This document shows, in pieces, positions 34,005-42,599 of a stretch of DNA of 64,000 bases. Positions within the stretch are counted from its first letter, which is position 1. Every line of letters begins with the position of its first letter. The translations under genes and the position numbers were made by a program. Source of the DNA: Archangium violaceum (GTDB taxonomy: Bacteria; Myxococcota; Myxococcia; Myxococcales; Myxococcaceae); assembly GCF_016887565.1 (NCBI RefSeq), contig NZ_CP069396.1:10150001-10214000 (forward strand), given 5' to 3'. The notes beneath the pieces were generated by a model. It searched no databases. It was given only the letters and a program-made list of their open reading frames with translations, and was not told the origin of the DNA.

Positions 34005-35183
34005 TCAGCTGAAGGCGTCGTAACCGGTGATGGCCTTGCCGAGCACCAGCGTATGCACCTCGTGGGTGCCCTCGTAGGTGAAGACGCTCTCCAGGTTGAG
34101 CATGTGACGGATGGGCGGGTAGGCATCGGTGACGCCGTTGGCGCCGTAGATGCTCCGGGCCACGCGGGCGATCTCCAGCGCGGCCTTCACGTTGTTGCGC
34201 TTGGCGAGGCTCACCATGACGGGCGTGGCCTTGCCCTCGTCCTTGAGGCGCGCCAGACGCAGCGAGAGCAGCTGCGCCTTGACGATCTCCTGCAGCATGT
34301 CCGCCAGCTTCTCCTGGGTGAGCTGGTAGCCGGCGATCGGCTTGTCGAACTGGCCGCGGGAGAGCGAGTACTCGCGAGCGCCTTCGAAGCAGGCGATGGC
34401 GGCGCCGGTGACGGCGAAGGCGATCGTCATGCGCGCGTTGTTGAGACAGGACAAGGGCCCGCGCAGGCCCGTGACGCCGGGCAGCACGTTGCCGTCCGGC
34501 ACGCGGACGTCCTGGAAGGACAGCTCGCTGGTGGTGGAGGCGCGCAGGGAGAACTTCCCGGGAATCTCGCGAGCGGTGAAGCCGGGCATGCCCTTCTCCA
34601 CGAGGAAGCCGCGGATGGACTCGGGACCACCGTCATCGGTCTTGGCCCAGACGACGGCCACGTTGGCGATGGTGCCGTTGGTGATCCAGGCCTTGGAGCC
34701 GTTGAGCACCCAGGAGTCGCCGTCCCGGCGGGCGCGAGTGCGCATGCCGCCGGGGTTGGAGCCGAAGTCGGCCTCGGTGAGCCCGAAACAGCCGATGATT
34801 TCGCCCCGGGCCATGCCGGGCAGGAAGCGCTGCTTCTGCTCCTCGCTGCCGTAGGCGTGGATGGGGAACATGCAGAGCGAGCCCTGCACGGAGGCGAAGG
34901 AGCGCAGCCCCGAGTCCCCGCGCTCCAGTTCCTGGAGACAGAGGCCGTAGCTGACGGTGTTCATTCCGGCACAGCCGTAGCCCTGGAGGTTGGCGCCGAG
35001 CACGCCCAGCTCGGCGATGCGGGGCACGAGGTGGGCGGGGAAGGTGCCCTCGCGGAAGTGCGTGCCGATGATGGGGAGCACCTCGGTGTCGACGAAGCGG
35101 GCGACGGTGTCGCGAGCGGCCTTCTCCTCGGGAGAGAGCAGGTCGTCGATGCGGAAGAGGTCGGTGATGTCCGCGCGGGGCAT
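34005..35183 (-). CDS. gcdH: Glutaryl-CoA dehydrogenase (acyl-CoA dehydrogenase family)
   Basis: 392 residues. Acyl-CoA dehydrogenase family, with the subclass features of GcdH: GYGCAGMNTVSYGLCLQELERGDSGLRSF, FGLTEADFGSNPGGMRTRARR, WITNGTIANVAVVWAK, FLVEKGMPGFTAREIPGKFSLRAS, and catalytic-Glu motif TYEGTHEVHTLVLG near the C-terminus. It oxidatively decarboxylates glutaryl-CoA to crotonyl-CoA in lysine and tryptophan breakdown, passing electrons to ETF through FAD. It is a single gene here. Confidence 0.93.
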   Translation of the reverse strand: MPRADITDLFRIDDLLSPEEKAARDTVARFVDTEVLPIIGTHFREGTFPAHLVPRIAELGVLGANLQGYGCAGMNTVSYGLCLQELERGDSGLRSFASVQGSLCMFPIHAYGSEEQKQRFLPGMARGEIIGCFGLTEADFGSNPGGMRTRARRDGDSWVLNGSKAWITNGTIANVAVVWAKTDDGGPESIRGFLVEKGMPGFTAREIPGKFSLRASTTSELSFQDVRVPDGNVLPGVTGLRGPLSCLNNARMTIAFAVTGAAIACFEGAREYSLSRGQFDKPIAGYQLTQEKLADMLQEIVKAQLLSLRLARLKDEGKATPVMVSLAKRNNVKAALEIARVARSIYGANGVTDAYPPIRHMLNLESVFTYEGTHEVHTLVLGKAITGYDAFS

Positions 35184-35228
35184 GGGGGAGTCCTCCGGGG
35201 GGTGAACGGATGGTGGCTTGTATCACCA

Positions 35229-35600
35229 TCAGAGGGGTTTGAAGGTGCCCTCCCTCCATTTCTCCAGTGTCCACTCCGCGGAAAACCCCACCAGACCTTC
35301 AGCGTGTTTGGCGAGTTCGATCAGCACACGTTCCCCTTCGTCCGGCGCGAACTCCAAGACCGCCGCGGCAGCCCAGCAACGAGTGCCTGGGTCTGGATCG
35401 TCGAGCAACTTCAATAACTGACGCTGCGCATCCATGCCTCTTGCCCGCAGCTCCCGATGAATCGCAACGAGAAGATCGAACATGCGGTTTCCCTCCTTCG
35501 GCTTGCCCGCATAGATGGCACGCCACCTCTCGGCGGAAAGGGACCTGGTATTCTCAATCAACTCTCCCGTTGGAAGCTTCTTGAGGTCCGTCTTCTTCAT
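35229..35600 (-). CDS. DUF2019 family protein
   Basis: 123 residues. It matches the DUF2019 pattern as I recall it: a charged start (KKTDLKKLPTGELIENTRSL), a helical pair around NRMFDLLVAIHRELRARG, then LLKLLDDPDPGTRCWAAAAVLEFAPDEGERVLIELAKH and FSAEWTLEKWREG. The family is HEAT-like, seen next to many unrelated genes and sometimes beside toxin or nuclease genes, without a defined activity. No toxin is next to it. Base composition and codon use are less GC-biased than in flanking genes. Confidence 0.72.
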   Translation of the reverse strand: MKKTDLKKLPTGELIENTRSLSAERWRAIYAGKPKEGNRMFDLLVAIHRELRARGMDAQRQLLKLLDDPDPGTRCWAAAAVLEFAPDEGERVLIELAKHAEGLVGFSAEWTLEKWREGTFKPL

Positions 35601-35702
35601 GGGATGAGTCCAAACCGCCGCAGGATCCTCAATCCAAAAGCGCGTTGTTTCTCATATCATCGGGCGAGCCACACGAACGAGGGCCGGGTATTCTCCGGGG
35701 TC

Positions 35703-36464
35703 ATGAAGACTTCCAAGAAGATGGCGGTGGTGACGGGCGCGAGCCGCGGTATCGGGCGCGCCCTGGTGCAGGCCTTCGCGAAGGAGGGCTACGAGGTGTG
35801 GGCCCTGGCGCGGGCCGCGGACGCGCTGGAGTCCCTCCAGCGCGAGACGGGCGACGCGGTGCGCCCGCTGGCGGTGGACGTGGCGGACGAGGCGGCGGTG
35901 CTCGCGGCGAGCAAGCGCATCCTGGAAGCGGGAACGCCCCGGGTGCTGGTGAACAACGCGGGCATCACCGTGTCGGCGCCGTTGAACAAGACGACGACGC
36001 AGGACTTCCAGAAGGTGATGGCGGTGAACGTGACCGCGCCCTTCCTCTTCAGCCGCGAGCTGATTCCGGCCATGGCGGCGGCGGGCGGCGGGCGGATCAT
36101 CAACATCGGCAGCATCGCGGCCACCCGAGGGGTGAAGTACACCTCGGCCTACTGTGCCTCGAAGCACGCGCTGCTGGGGCTGACGAAGTCGCTCGCGGTG
36201 GAGTGGGCACGCAAGAACGTGACGGTGAACATCGTCAACCCCGGCTGGGTGGAGACGGACATGTTCTCCAACGCGAAGGCGGCCATCTCCAAGACGACGG
36301 GCCGCTCGGAGCAGGAGGCGCACGCCGCGCTGGCGAACATGAACGCGATGGGCCGGGTCATCCAGCCGGAGGAGGTGGCCGCGCTGTGCGTCTTCCTGGC
36401 CTCGGACGCGGCGGCCACCATCACCGGCGCGGCCTACAACATCGACGGTGGCGAAGCGGGCTGA
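35703..36464 (+). CDS. Short-chain dehydrogenase/reductase (FabG-like)
   Basis: 253 residues. Classical SDR: cofactor motif VTGASRGIGRAL (about 10-21), NNAG (about 86-89), catalytic Ser in NIGSIAATRG, Tyr-xxx-Lys in TSAYCASKHAL, and a C-terminal GAAYNIDGGEAG. The sequence PGWVETDMFSNA in the helix region is typical of FabG/acetoacetyl-CoA-reductase-like members. NADP(H) preference is unclear. It is oriented away from the DUF2019 gene and is not evidently in an operon. Confidence 0.93.
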   Translation: MKTSKKMAVVTGASRGIGRALVQAFAKEGYEVWALARAADALESLQRETGDAVRPLAVDVADEAAVLAASKRILEAGTPRVLVNNAGITVSAPLNKTTTQDFQKVMAVNVTAPFLFSRELIPAMAAAGGGRIINIGSIAATRGVKYTSAYCASKHALLGLTKSLAVEWARKNVTVNIVNPGWVETDMFSNAKAAISKTTGRSEQEAHAALANMNAMGRVIQPEEVAALCVFLASDAAATITGAAYNIDGGEAG

Positions 36465-36488
36465 AGCAGGGGCCGCATCGGGCGGACA

Positions 36489-36980
36489 TCAGCTTCCCAC
36501 GGAGTAGATCGCCTTGATTTCATAGTCATGGCGATCGTGGTTCTCGTCGCGGCTATGTGCCGACACACTCCAACGGTCCCCCACCTTCCCGTACGAGGCG
36601 GGGATCATCGGCGTGAGCGGAAGATCCTCGCCGAGTCGTTGCCGGACGATCCTCTGGAACTGGTCGTGGCCCGTGAGCGGTCCCTCGAAGAAATGGACCA
36701 CACCGCTCTCGACGACCTTGTCCTGGAGCCAGGAGGTCACGTGGATCTCGGCCATCGCCCCCCACTCCATCTTCCTGACGGGGTGGACCGGAGTGCGAGC
36801 GGCTCGAGCGTAGAAGGCTCGCGCTTCCTGGATGCTCTCGAAGAGAGACCTGTTTCCACTTCCCAGCCGCTCCCACGCCTCTTCCTCGAAGAGGTCCGTG
36901 GCCTTTTGTAGAACGGAGATCAGCTGAGGCAGCCGACTCGAGAGAGAGCCAGAGCCATTCCTGGTTTTTCGTTTGGTCAT
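36489..36980 (-). CDS. Hypothetical protein in an operon with LysR
   Basis: 163 residues. ATG 36980 lies 10 bases after the truncated LysR stop, and its ribosome site (GAGGA) overlaps that stop, so the pair is cotranscribed. The N-terminus is helical and charged (TKRKTRNGSGSLSSRLPQLISVLQKATDLFEEEAWERL), and the second half is beta-like (VHPVRKMEWGAMAEIHVTSWLQDKVVESGVVHFFEG, YEIKAIYSVGS). Composition is lower in G+C than flanking genes. There is no recognised domain, and an immunity or stress role would be a guess. Confidence 0.62.
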   Translation of the reverse strand: MTKRKTRNGSGSLSSRLPQLISVLQKATDLFEEEAWERLGSGNRSLFESIQEARAFYARAARTPVHPVRKMEWGAMAEIHVTSWLQDKVVESGVVHFFEGPLTGHDQFQRIVRQRLGEDLPLTPMIPASYGKVGDRWSVSAHSRDENHDRHDYEIKAIYSVGS

Positions 36981-36990
36981 GGAAGATTCC

Positions 36991-37863
36991 TCAGCGCGGC
37001 CAGCGCCACGCGGGCTTCGAGAGACGGTCAGCGAGAAAATCGGCCAGCACCTCGACCTTGGCCGGGCGCACCCGAGCCTCGGGCGTGACGAAGTAGAGGC
37101 CGCCCTTCGTCAGCGTCCAATCCGTCAGGATCGCCTCCATCCTTCCATCGCGGAGGTATTCGCTCGCGATGAACTCGGGCAGTTCCGCGATGGCGAGGCC
37201 CGCCAGGACGGTCGGCACCAAGGCATCCGCGTTGGTGACGCGAAGCCGTCCGCTGGGCGTGATGACCGCCTCGTCGCCAGCGGCATTGGCGAGCCTCCAG
37301 ACGTCGCTCCGCGCACGATAGGCATATCCAAGGCAGTCACCCCCGTTCAGGTCGCGAGGGTGCTTCGGCCGGCCATGCCGCTCCAGGTAGCTCGGTGCCG
37401 CGACGATGAAGCGTGAGACCTGACAGAGGCGTCGCGCGACCAGCGATGGATCCAGGGACACCGCGATCCGCAGCGCCGCGTCGAAGCCCTGCCCCACCAC
37501 ATCCACGGTCGCATCCGAAAGATGAAGGTCGATCGACACTTCCGGATAGGCACGGAAGAACTCCGGCAACAGAGGTGTCACCCAGCGCAAGCCGAAGGAC
37601 ATCGGCACCGCCAGGCGGATGAGGCCGCGAGGCCGGGCGGACAGCTCCCGCGCCGCGCCCTCCACCTCCTCGGCGTCACGATAGATGCGGCTCGCGCTCT
37701 CAGCGATCGTCCGCCCGAACGCCGTCAGCGCCAGCTTGCGCGAGGTGCGGTTGAAGAGCCGCGCTCCGAGCCGCTCCTCCAGCCGGCTGACGCCACGCGA
37801 GACCGTCGCCACGGACAGACCCATGGCTCGCGCGGCCGCCGCGAACGACCGCTCCTCCACCAC
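36991..37863 (-). pseudogene. LysR-family regulator with lost N-terminus
   Basis: About 290 residues from GTG 37863. The HTH (RSFAAAARAMGLSVATVSRGVSRLEERLGARLFNRTSRKLALTAFG) is complete except that the first 8-12 residues, normally MDRLxxMxLFxxV, are missing and the frame instead runs upstream into unrelated sequence. The effector-binding region is present to the end (RLCQVSRFIVAAPSYLERHG, LAIAELPEFIASEYLRDG, EVLADFLADRL). The homologous sequence stops at about 37870-37875, exactly where the rightward hydrolase fragment begins, indicating a deletion that cut both divergent genes. It may be inactive or may start at GTG 37863. Confidence 0.7.
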
Positions 37864-37866
37864 CTC

Positions 37867-38205
37867 GAACAGGAATGGTTCTTCCGCTACCTGCTCAAGG
37901 ACGAGAGCGCCATCGATGCGCGTGATCGCGCCGTCTATGCCGCCGCCTATGCCAGCCGCGATGCGATCCGCGCGGGCAACGCCTGGTACCAGGCCTTTCC
38001 GCAGGACATCGTCGATGACGGGACCTACGCCAGGCTGACGATGCCGGTGCTCGGCCTTGGCGGCCCGGGCTACGGGTGGTTGAAGGCCACCCTGTCGGGC
38101 AAGGCCTCGGATCTGCGCGTGATCAAGGTCGAGGGCAGCGGACACTTCATCGCCGAGGAGAAGCCGGAGGCCACCCTCGGCTACCTCGCCGACTTCCTGA
38201 AATAG
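37867..38205 (+). pseudogene. Alpha/beta hydrolase, C-terminal fragment
   Basis: The last about 110 residues of an epoxide-hydrolase-like protein: WFFRYLLKDESAIDARDRAVYAAAYASRDAIRAGNAWYQAFPQDIVDD, then TMPVLGLGGPGYGW and IKVEGSGHFIAEEKPEATLGYLADFLK, which carries the catalytic His. The nucleophile region is missing. The open frame extends leftward only through sequence antisense to the truncated LysR. Start codon absent, so not expressed from its own promoter. Confidence 0.78.
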
Positions 38206-38249
38206 CCACCGCGCTCCACCGCCCTCCACGCTCAGGACCGGAGCAGATC

Positions 38250-39536
38250 ATGAACGACACCAAGAACCATCCGAGCCAGCCCTCCCGCCGCCAGCTCCTG
38301 GGGATGATGGCGGGGGCGTCGGCCCTCGCCGCGGTGGGTGGCGAGACGCTCGCCGCGGCGGCGACGCGCCCCCTGCCCTCCGCCACCCCGAAGGTGACAC
38401 CCTTTCGCGTCTCGATTCCCCAAGCGGCGCTCAACGACCTCGAGCGCCGGCTGGCGGCGACACGGTGGCCCGAGCGCGAGACGGTGAACGACTGGTCACA
38501 GGGTGTCCCGCTCGCCAAGGCGCAGGCGCTGATCGCCTACTGGCGTGACCAATACGACTGGCGGAAGTTCGAGACGCGGCTGAATGCCTTCCCCCAGTTC
38601 CGGACCCAGCTCGACGGACTCGGCATCCACTTCCTGCACGTCAAATCCTCCCATCCCGACGCGCTGCCGCTCCTCCTCACCCATGGCTGGCCCGGTTCGA
38701 TCGTCGAGTTCCTGAAGGTCATCGGCCCGCTCACCGAGCCCACCCGCTACGGAGGAAAGGCCGAGGATGCCTTCCACGTGGTGATTCCCTCGCTCCCTGG
38801 ATTTGGCTTCTCCGACAAGCCCGCGGAGACGGGCTGGGATGTCACGCGCATCGCCAGGGCCTGGGGCGTGCTGATGCAGCGGCTGGGTTACACGAAGTGG
38901 GTGGCCCAGGGCGGCGATTGGGGCTCCGGTGTCACCCATGCGCTCGGGCATCTCCGCCCGGACGGACTGGTCGCCGCGCACGTCAACTGGCCGCTCGTGT
39001 TTCCAGAGAAGCTGCCGGACCAGCCGACGCCCGAGGAGAAGGCCGCGATCGACGCCGCCGGGCGTTTCGCGAACGAACAGTACGGCTACTTCAAGGAGCA
39101 GGCCACGCGCCCACAGACGATTGGCTATGCGCTGGCGGACTCCCCGTCAGGCCAGGCGCTGTGGATCTACGAGAAGTTCCAGGCCTGGACCGACAACCAG
39201 GGCAACCCCGAGGACGCCCTGACGATGGACGAGATGCTCGACAACATCACGCTGTACTGGCTGACCGACACGGCGGCCTCCTCGGCGCGTATCTACTGGC
39301 AGAACTCGCAGGGCAAACCCTCCGGCTTCTCGGCGGGGCGCATCGAGCTGCCCATGGCGGCGACGATCTTCCCGCGTGAGCTCTACCGCGCGCCCAGGAG
39401 CTGGGCCGAGGCGATGTGGCCCCACCTGCTCTACTGGGGCGAGGTGGACAAGGGCGGGCATTTCGCCGCCTTCGAGCAGCCAGCGTTGTTCGCGGACGAG
39501 CTGCGCAAGGCGTTCCGCGCCATCCGGCGGGGCTGA
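38250..39536 (+). CDS. Exported epoxide hydrolase with TAT signal
   Basis: 428 residues. The N-terminus has a TAT signal (SRRQLLGMMAGASALAAVG). The epoxide hydrolase N-terminal domain follows (PKVTPFRVSIPQAALNDLERRLAATRWPERE), then the alpha/beta hydrolase core: HGWPGSIVEF (oxyanion hole), VAQGGDWGSGVTHALG with nucleophile Asp, and a late His in DKGGHFAAFEQP. These enzymes hydrolyse epoxides to vicinal diols through a covalent Asp ester. It lies just after the hydrolase fragment and before the NTF2-like gene, so the three probably came from one detoxification cluster. Confidence 0.92.
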   Translation: MNDTKNHPSQPSRRQLLGMMAGASALAAVGGETLAAAATRPLPSATPKVTPFRVSIPQAALNDLERRLAATRWPERETVNDWSQGVPLAKAQALIAYWRDQYDWRKFETRLNAFPQFRTQLDGLGIHFLHVKSSHPDALPLLLTHGWPGSIVEFLKVIGPLTEPTRYGGKAEDAFHVVIPSLPGFGFSDKPAETGWDVTRIARAWGVLMQRLGYTKWVAQGGDWGSGVTHALGHLRPDGLVAAHVNWPLVFPEKLPDQPTPEEKAAIDAAGRFANEQYGYFKEQATRPQTIGYALADSPSGQALWIYEKFQAWTDNQGNPEDALTMDEMLDNITLYWLTDTAASSARIYWQNSQGKPSGFSAGRIELPMAATIFPRELYRAPRSWAEAMWPHLLYWGEVDKGGHFAAFEQPALFADELRKAFRAIRRG

Positions 39537-39584
39537 CGCCGCCGCCCCAAAACCTTCACCCATGAACTGACGAGGAGAATCGCA

Positions 39585-40037
39585 ATGGCTACGAACGAAC
39601 AGGTGATCCGCGCGCTCTACCAGGCCGCGGAAGTCCAGGACGTCAAGAAGTTCGTGTCGTTATTCGCGGACAGCGGCTATTTCTACGATGTGTCAGCGGG
39701 CCGCAAATATCATGGCAACGAGATTGGCCGCACGGTCGAGATTTATGCGACGGCATTCCCTGACATGCACCGGGAACTCCACGACTTCCATGTGAGCGGT
39801 GATGTCGTCGTCGTGGAGCTGTCATTGAACGGCACGCATCGGGGACCGTTGGAGCTGCCTGCTGGCACAATCCCCGCGACGGGCAGGGAGATACACGCGC
39901 CATGCTGTGACGTATTCAAATTGAAAGACGGCAAGGTCCAGTCGTTCCACTGCTATACGGCCGCGACAATCCTGTTGGGTCAGCTCGGGGTTCTCACGAA
40001 TCTCGAAGCCGCTTTGACGCACCCGCCCGTGAAGTGA
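39585..40037 (+). CDS. NTF2-like / SnoaL-like small protein
   Basis: 150 residues, ATG after GAGGAGA. It has the cone-shaped NTF2 fold pattern: EQVIRALYQAAEVQDVKKFVSLFAD, YDVSAGRKYHGNEIGRTVEIYATAFPDMHRELHDFHVSGDVVVVELSLNGTH, and a final strand-rich stretch (CDVFKLKDGKVQSFHCYTAATILLGQLGV). Such proteins act as isomerases, cyclases or binding modules; the substrate is unknown. It begins 48 bp after the epoxide hydrolase stop and is probably cotranscribed with it. Confidence 0.87.
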   Translation: MATNEQVIRALYQAAEVQDVKKFVSLFADSGYFYDVSAGRKYHGNEIGRTVEIYATAFPDMHRELHDFHVSGDVVVVELSLNGTHRGPLELPAGTIPATGREIHAPCCDVFKLKDGKVQSFHCYTAATILLGQLGVLTNLEAALTHPPVK

Positions 40038-40394
40038 GCCTGCCCCGGTTTTGTGGACACACCTCATAAGTCGGCTGCACGGGAGGTAGTGTTCATGGAG
40101 CGAAGAAAGAGGCGGAGTTTCACCCCGGAGTTCAGGGCCGAGGGGGTCCGAAAAAAAAGCGGCGGCCTTCTTCGCGAAGGAGACCTCGAAGTGAAGTTCG
40201 AGTTCATTGACGCGGAGAGGGCCTGTTTCCCCATCGACTTCATGTGCCAGCAGTTGGGCGTATCTCGCTCGGGCTACTACGCCTGGAAGCAGCGCCCGGC
40301 GTCCGAGCGGGACAAGTCGGACCGGGCCCTGGCCGAAGAGGAACAGGGTTTGGCTGCTCGCAAGAAGCGCCGCTGGAAGCGCAGCGCCAGCTGA
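40029..40394 (+). mobile_element. IS3-family insertion sequence remnant
   Basis: The left end GGTTTTGTGGACACACC (about 40034-40052) resembles an IS3 terminal repeat. OrfA starts at 40095 (MERRKRRSFTPEFRAEGVR) but its middle is deleted. The OrfA end KKAAAFFAKETSK-stop reads in another frame at 40153-40194, right after a run of eight A (40151-40158), the usual slippery site for -1 frameshifting. OrfB begins with GTG at 40191 (KFEFIDAERA...MCQQLGVSRSGYYAWKQRPASERDKSDRALAEE) and breaks off after about 50 residues. The right end is not found. It is joined directly to a kinase TPR remnant. Confidence 0.85.
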
Positions 40395-40708
40395 CTCGCG
40401 CTCTGGCGCTGCAAGAACAGCCGAAGGAGCACGCCGGGCTGGCGGAGCCGCTCACGGGGATGGGATTGCTCCAGCTGGCGCGCGGCAGGCCCGCGGCGGC
40501 CGTGCCGTTGCTCGAGCGTGCGTCAAGGCTTGCGCCAGAGCAGGCGGGCACGGAGGTCCGGTTCGTGCTGGCACAGGCCCTCTGGGAGTCGAAGCGGGAG
40601 CGCCCTCGTGCCCTCGAGCTGGCCACCCGCGTGCATGAGGAATGGTGCCGCCGTGGCCACACGTCCAGGGCGGCCGAGGTGTCTCAGTGGCTGGAAGCGC
40701 GGCGGTGA
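40360..40708 (+). pseudogene. C-terminal TPR remnant of a Ser/Thr kinase-like protein
   Basis: Readable from LEAQRQLTRALALQEQ through LTGMGLLQLARGRPAAAVPLLERASRLAPEQAGTEVRFVLAQALWESKRERPRALELATRVHEEW...EVSQWLEARR to a stop at 40708. This is the TPR tail seen at the C-terminus of large myxobacterial kinase-TPR proteins. All sequence 5' of it has been replaced by the IS3 remnant, with the junction at about 40340-40370. No start codon or kinase domain remains. Confidence 0.7.
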
Positions 40709-42325
40709 CTACTGAATCCGCTGCGGTCCAGAGCACGCCTTGACGCGATCCTTCGCGGTCGTGCCACTGTCCTTGGTGTACGAGTAGGGAACCGTGAACA
40801 CGCTGCCGCCGACGTCCCGGGTGCTGGACGCCGAGGTGCCGGTGTAGACGTTCCCGCTGTCGATGGCGATCGCGCCCGGCGCTTGGAGCCAGTGCGGCCT
40901 GCTCGCGTTCTCGAAGTAGTTGCTCTCGACGCGCGCTTGCGCATTCTCCGCGGCGGTGATGCAGAAGTAGGTCGTGTTGAGCCAGTAGTTGTTGTAGAGG
41001 TGGGCCTGCATCAGGGCGCCGCCGAGCTTCGGGTTTCTTCCCGAGCTGGTGTCGTACCAGTTGTGGTGCCAGGTCATCCTGGCGTTGTTGGCGAAGTTCA
41101 CGAAGCTGTGCTGACCGCCACACTGGTACGGAGTCCGCCCATCGATGTAGCTCCACGAGAGCGTGATGTAGTCGGGATGAATGCTGGTCTCGGCGGCCGT
41201 GGTGCCAACGTCGATGTAGCCATCGCTGATGAGCGCGAACGAGCAGTGATCGATCCACACGTGTTTCGACGAGGTGAGCGTGAATCCGTCACCCGCCTCG
41301 ATGAGGCCCGGGTTCACGTCGCGGATGTCGAGATTGCGGAAGATCAAATTCTCCTGACTCCCGAGGTTGAACGACACTCCGTAGAGGGTGACGCCGTCGC
41401 CCATGCCAATCACCGTCTTGTTCGATTTGACGTTGAGGGTGGTCTCGTTGCGCGTACGGGTGGACGTCACCTCGTCCGAATTGCAGGTGCTCGCGACCCG
41501 GAACTCCTTGATGGATCTGCCCTGGGAGTCACAGGAGGCCTTCTTCTCGCATCCCGACACGGTGCGCGCCGCGGTCCTGAAGTCCAGATCATTCATGATG
41601 TGGAGCACACGGGCCTGGCCATCCTCCAGGTACTGCTTGAGCTGGCTCGTCGTCGTGACCTGGATCGGAGTGGCACTTCCTCCACCCGTGGTGCCACCGC
41701 CTTCGGCGGCGAAGCCGTTGGGTTTGTCGGAGAGGGAGAGGGTGCAGGGATCGCCACCCCCACTCGTGCCGCTGGCCACCAGCTTGAACTTCTGGTTCGT
41801 CGATCCCCCCCAACCCCACTGCTGTAGCCCCGTCCCGTTGCTCGTCCCCCCGCCGATGACGTCAATCACCAGGCCGCTGTGACGAGCTGTCAGCTTCACC
41901 GTACCGCCGCCAGTGTCCTCGACCAGGAACTGCTGGTAGGCCCCGCCCGAGCAAGACCACTGCTTGATCAAGGCGCCGCTGCTCGTCGATGCATCCGTGA
42001 CGTCGAGGCACAGTCCACTGGAGACATTCTTGAGGCTGTAGTAGCCGCCCGACTGCGCGATGAACTGGAACTGCTGGGCAGCGCCCCCGCTGCAGGTGGA
42101 GATCACCGCCTCGGTACCAGCGCCCGTATTACCGCCCCTGGGTTGTACGCACTTGTCGCTTCCCACTCCGACGATGTTGTACGTCTTGCTGGTATCGACG
42201 GAGAGCGCCTCGACGGAGCCTCCGATGACCTCGTCCAACCCGCCATCAGAGGTGGCCACTCCGCAGCTCGGCGTGATGGCACCCACGAGGGACAGCAGAA
42301 ACAAACGAGAAGCGGCTCCACGCAT
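40709..42325 (-). CDS. Secreted pectate lyase (PL1) with ricin-type lectin domain
   Basis: 538 residues, ATG after AAAGGGG. A lipoprotein-like signal (LFLLSLVGAITPSCG, Cys at 21) precedes a ricin-B domain at about 45-185 (YNIVGVGSDKCVQPRGG, SGLCLDVTDASTSSGALIKQWSCSG, SGLVIDVIGGGTSNGTGLQQWGW, the QxW-type repeats). The PL1 beta-helix runs from about 200 (VTTTSQLKQYLEDGQARVLHIMNDLDF) with NKTVIGMGDGVTLYG, DIRDVNPGLIEAGDGFTLTSSKHVWIDHCSF, and RMTWHHNWYDTSSGRNPKLGG containing the catalytic Arg region. It cleaves polygalacturonate by beta-elimination. The lectin domain should dock on plant polymers. The 60 bases before the start are AT-rich. Confidence 0.93.
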   Translation of the reverse strand: MRGAASRLFLLSLVGAITPSCGVATSDGGLDEVIGGSVEALSVDTSKTYNIVGVGSDKCVQPRGGNTGAGTEAVISTCSGGAAQQFQFIAQSGGYYSLKNVSSGLCLDVTDASTSSGALIKQWSCSGGAYQQFLVEDTGGGTVKLTARHSGLVIDVIGGGTSNGTGLQQWGWGGSTNQKFKLVASGTSGGGDPCTLSLSDKPNGFAAEGGGTTGGGSATPIQVTTTSQLKQYLEDGQARVLHIMNDLDFRTAARTVSGCEKKASCDSQGRSIKEFRVASTCNSDEVTSTRTRNETTLNVKSNKTVIGMGDGVTLYGVSFNLGSQENLIFRNLDIRDVNPGLIEAGDGFTLTSSKHVWIDHCSFALISDGYIDVGTTAAETSIHPDYITLSWSYIDGRTPYQCGGQHSFVNFANNARMTWHHNWYDTSSGRNPKLGGALMQAHLYNNYWLNTTYFCITAAENAQARVESNYFENASRPHWLQAPGAIAIDSGNVYTGTSASSTRDVGGSVFTVPYSYTKDSGTTAKDRVKACSGPQRIQ

Positions 42326-42599
42326 TCAGGCACCCCTTTCAATACAGCAGCTGAATTGGTTGACCCGCGGACCATAATGCGCAAAACAAACAAATCAAGA
42401 CTAAGCAGGTGCCTGCATCCTGGAGAAGGCAGCCAGGAAGCGGCGCAATTCCTCTCGTTTTCTGGGAAAGGCTCGAGTCAGCGAGCCAGGATCACCAGGG
42501 TCAGTGCGGCCAGCGCGGGCACCGCCAGGAAGAAGAGCCTCGCCTGGAACCCCACTGGCTCGCTGGCGAACAGGCCCCAACAAGCGCTCCACGCGGGAG

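Noticed and set aside
37522-37866. An extension of the hydrolase fragment to the left as a 227-residue protein
   Set aside because: The first third is the reverse complement of the LysR gene. Hydrolase homology starts only at about 37870.
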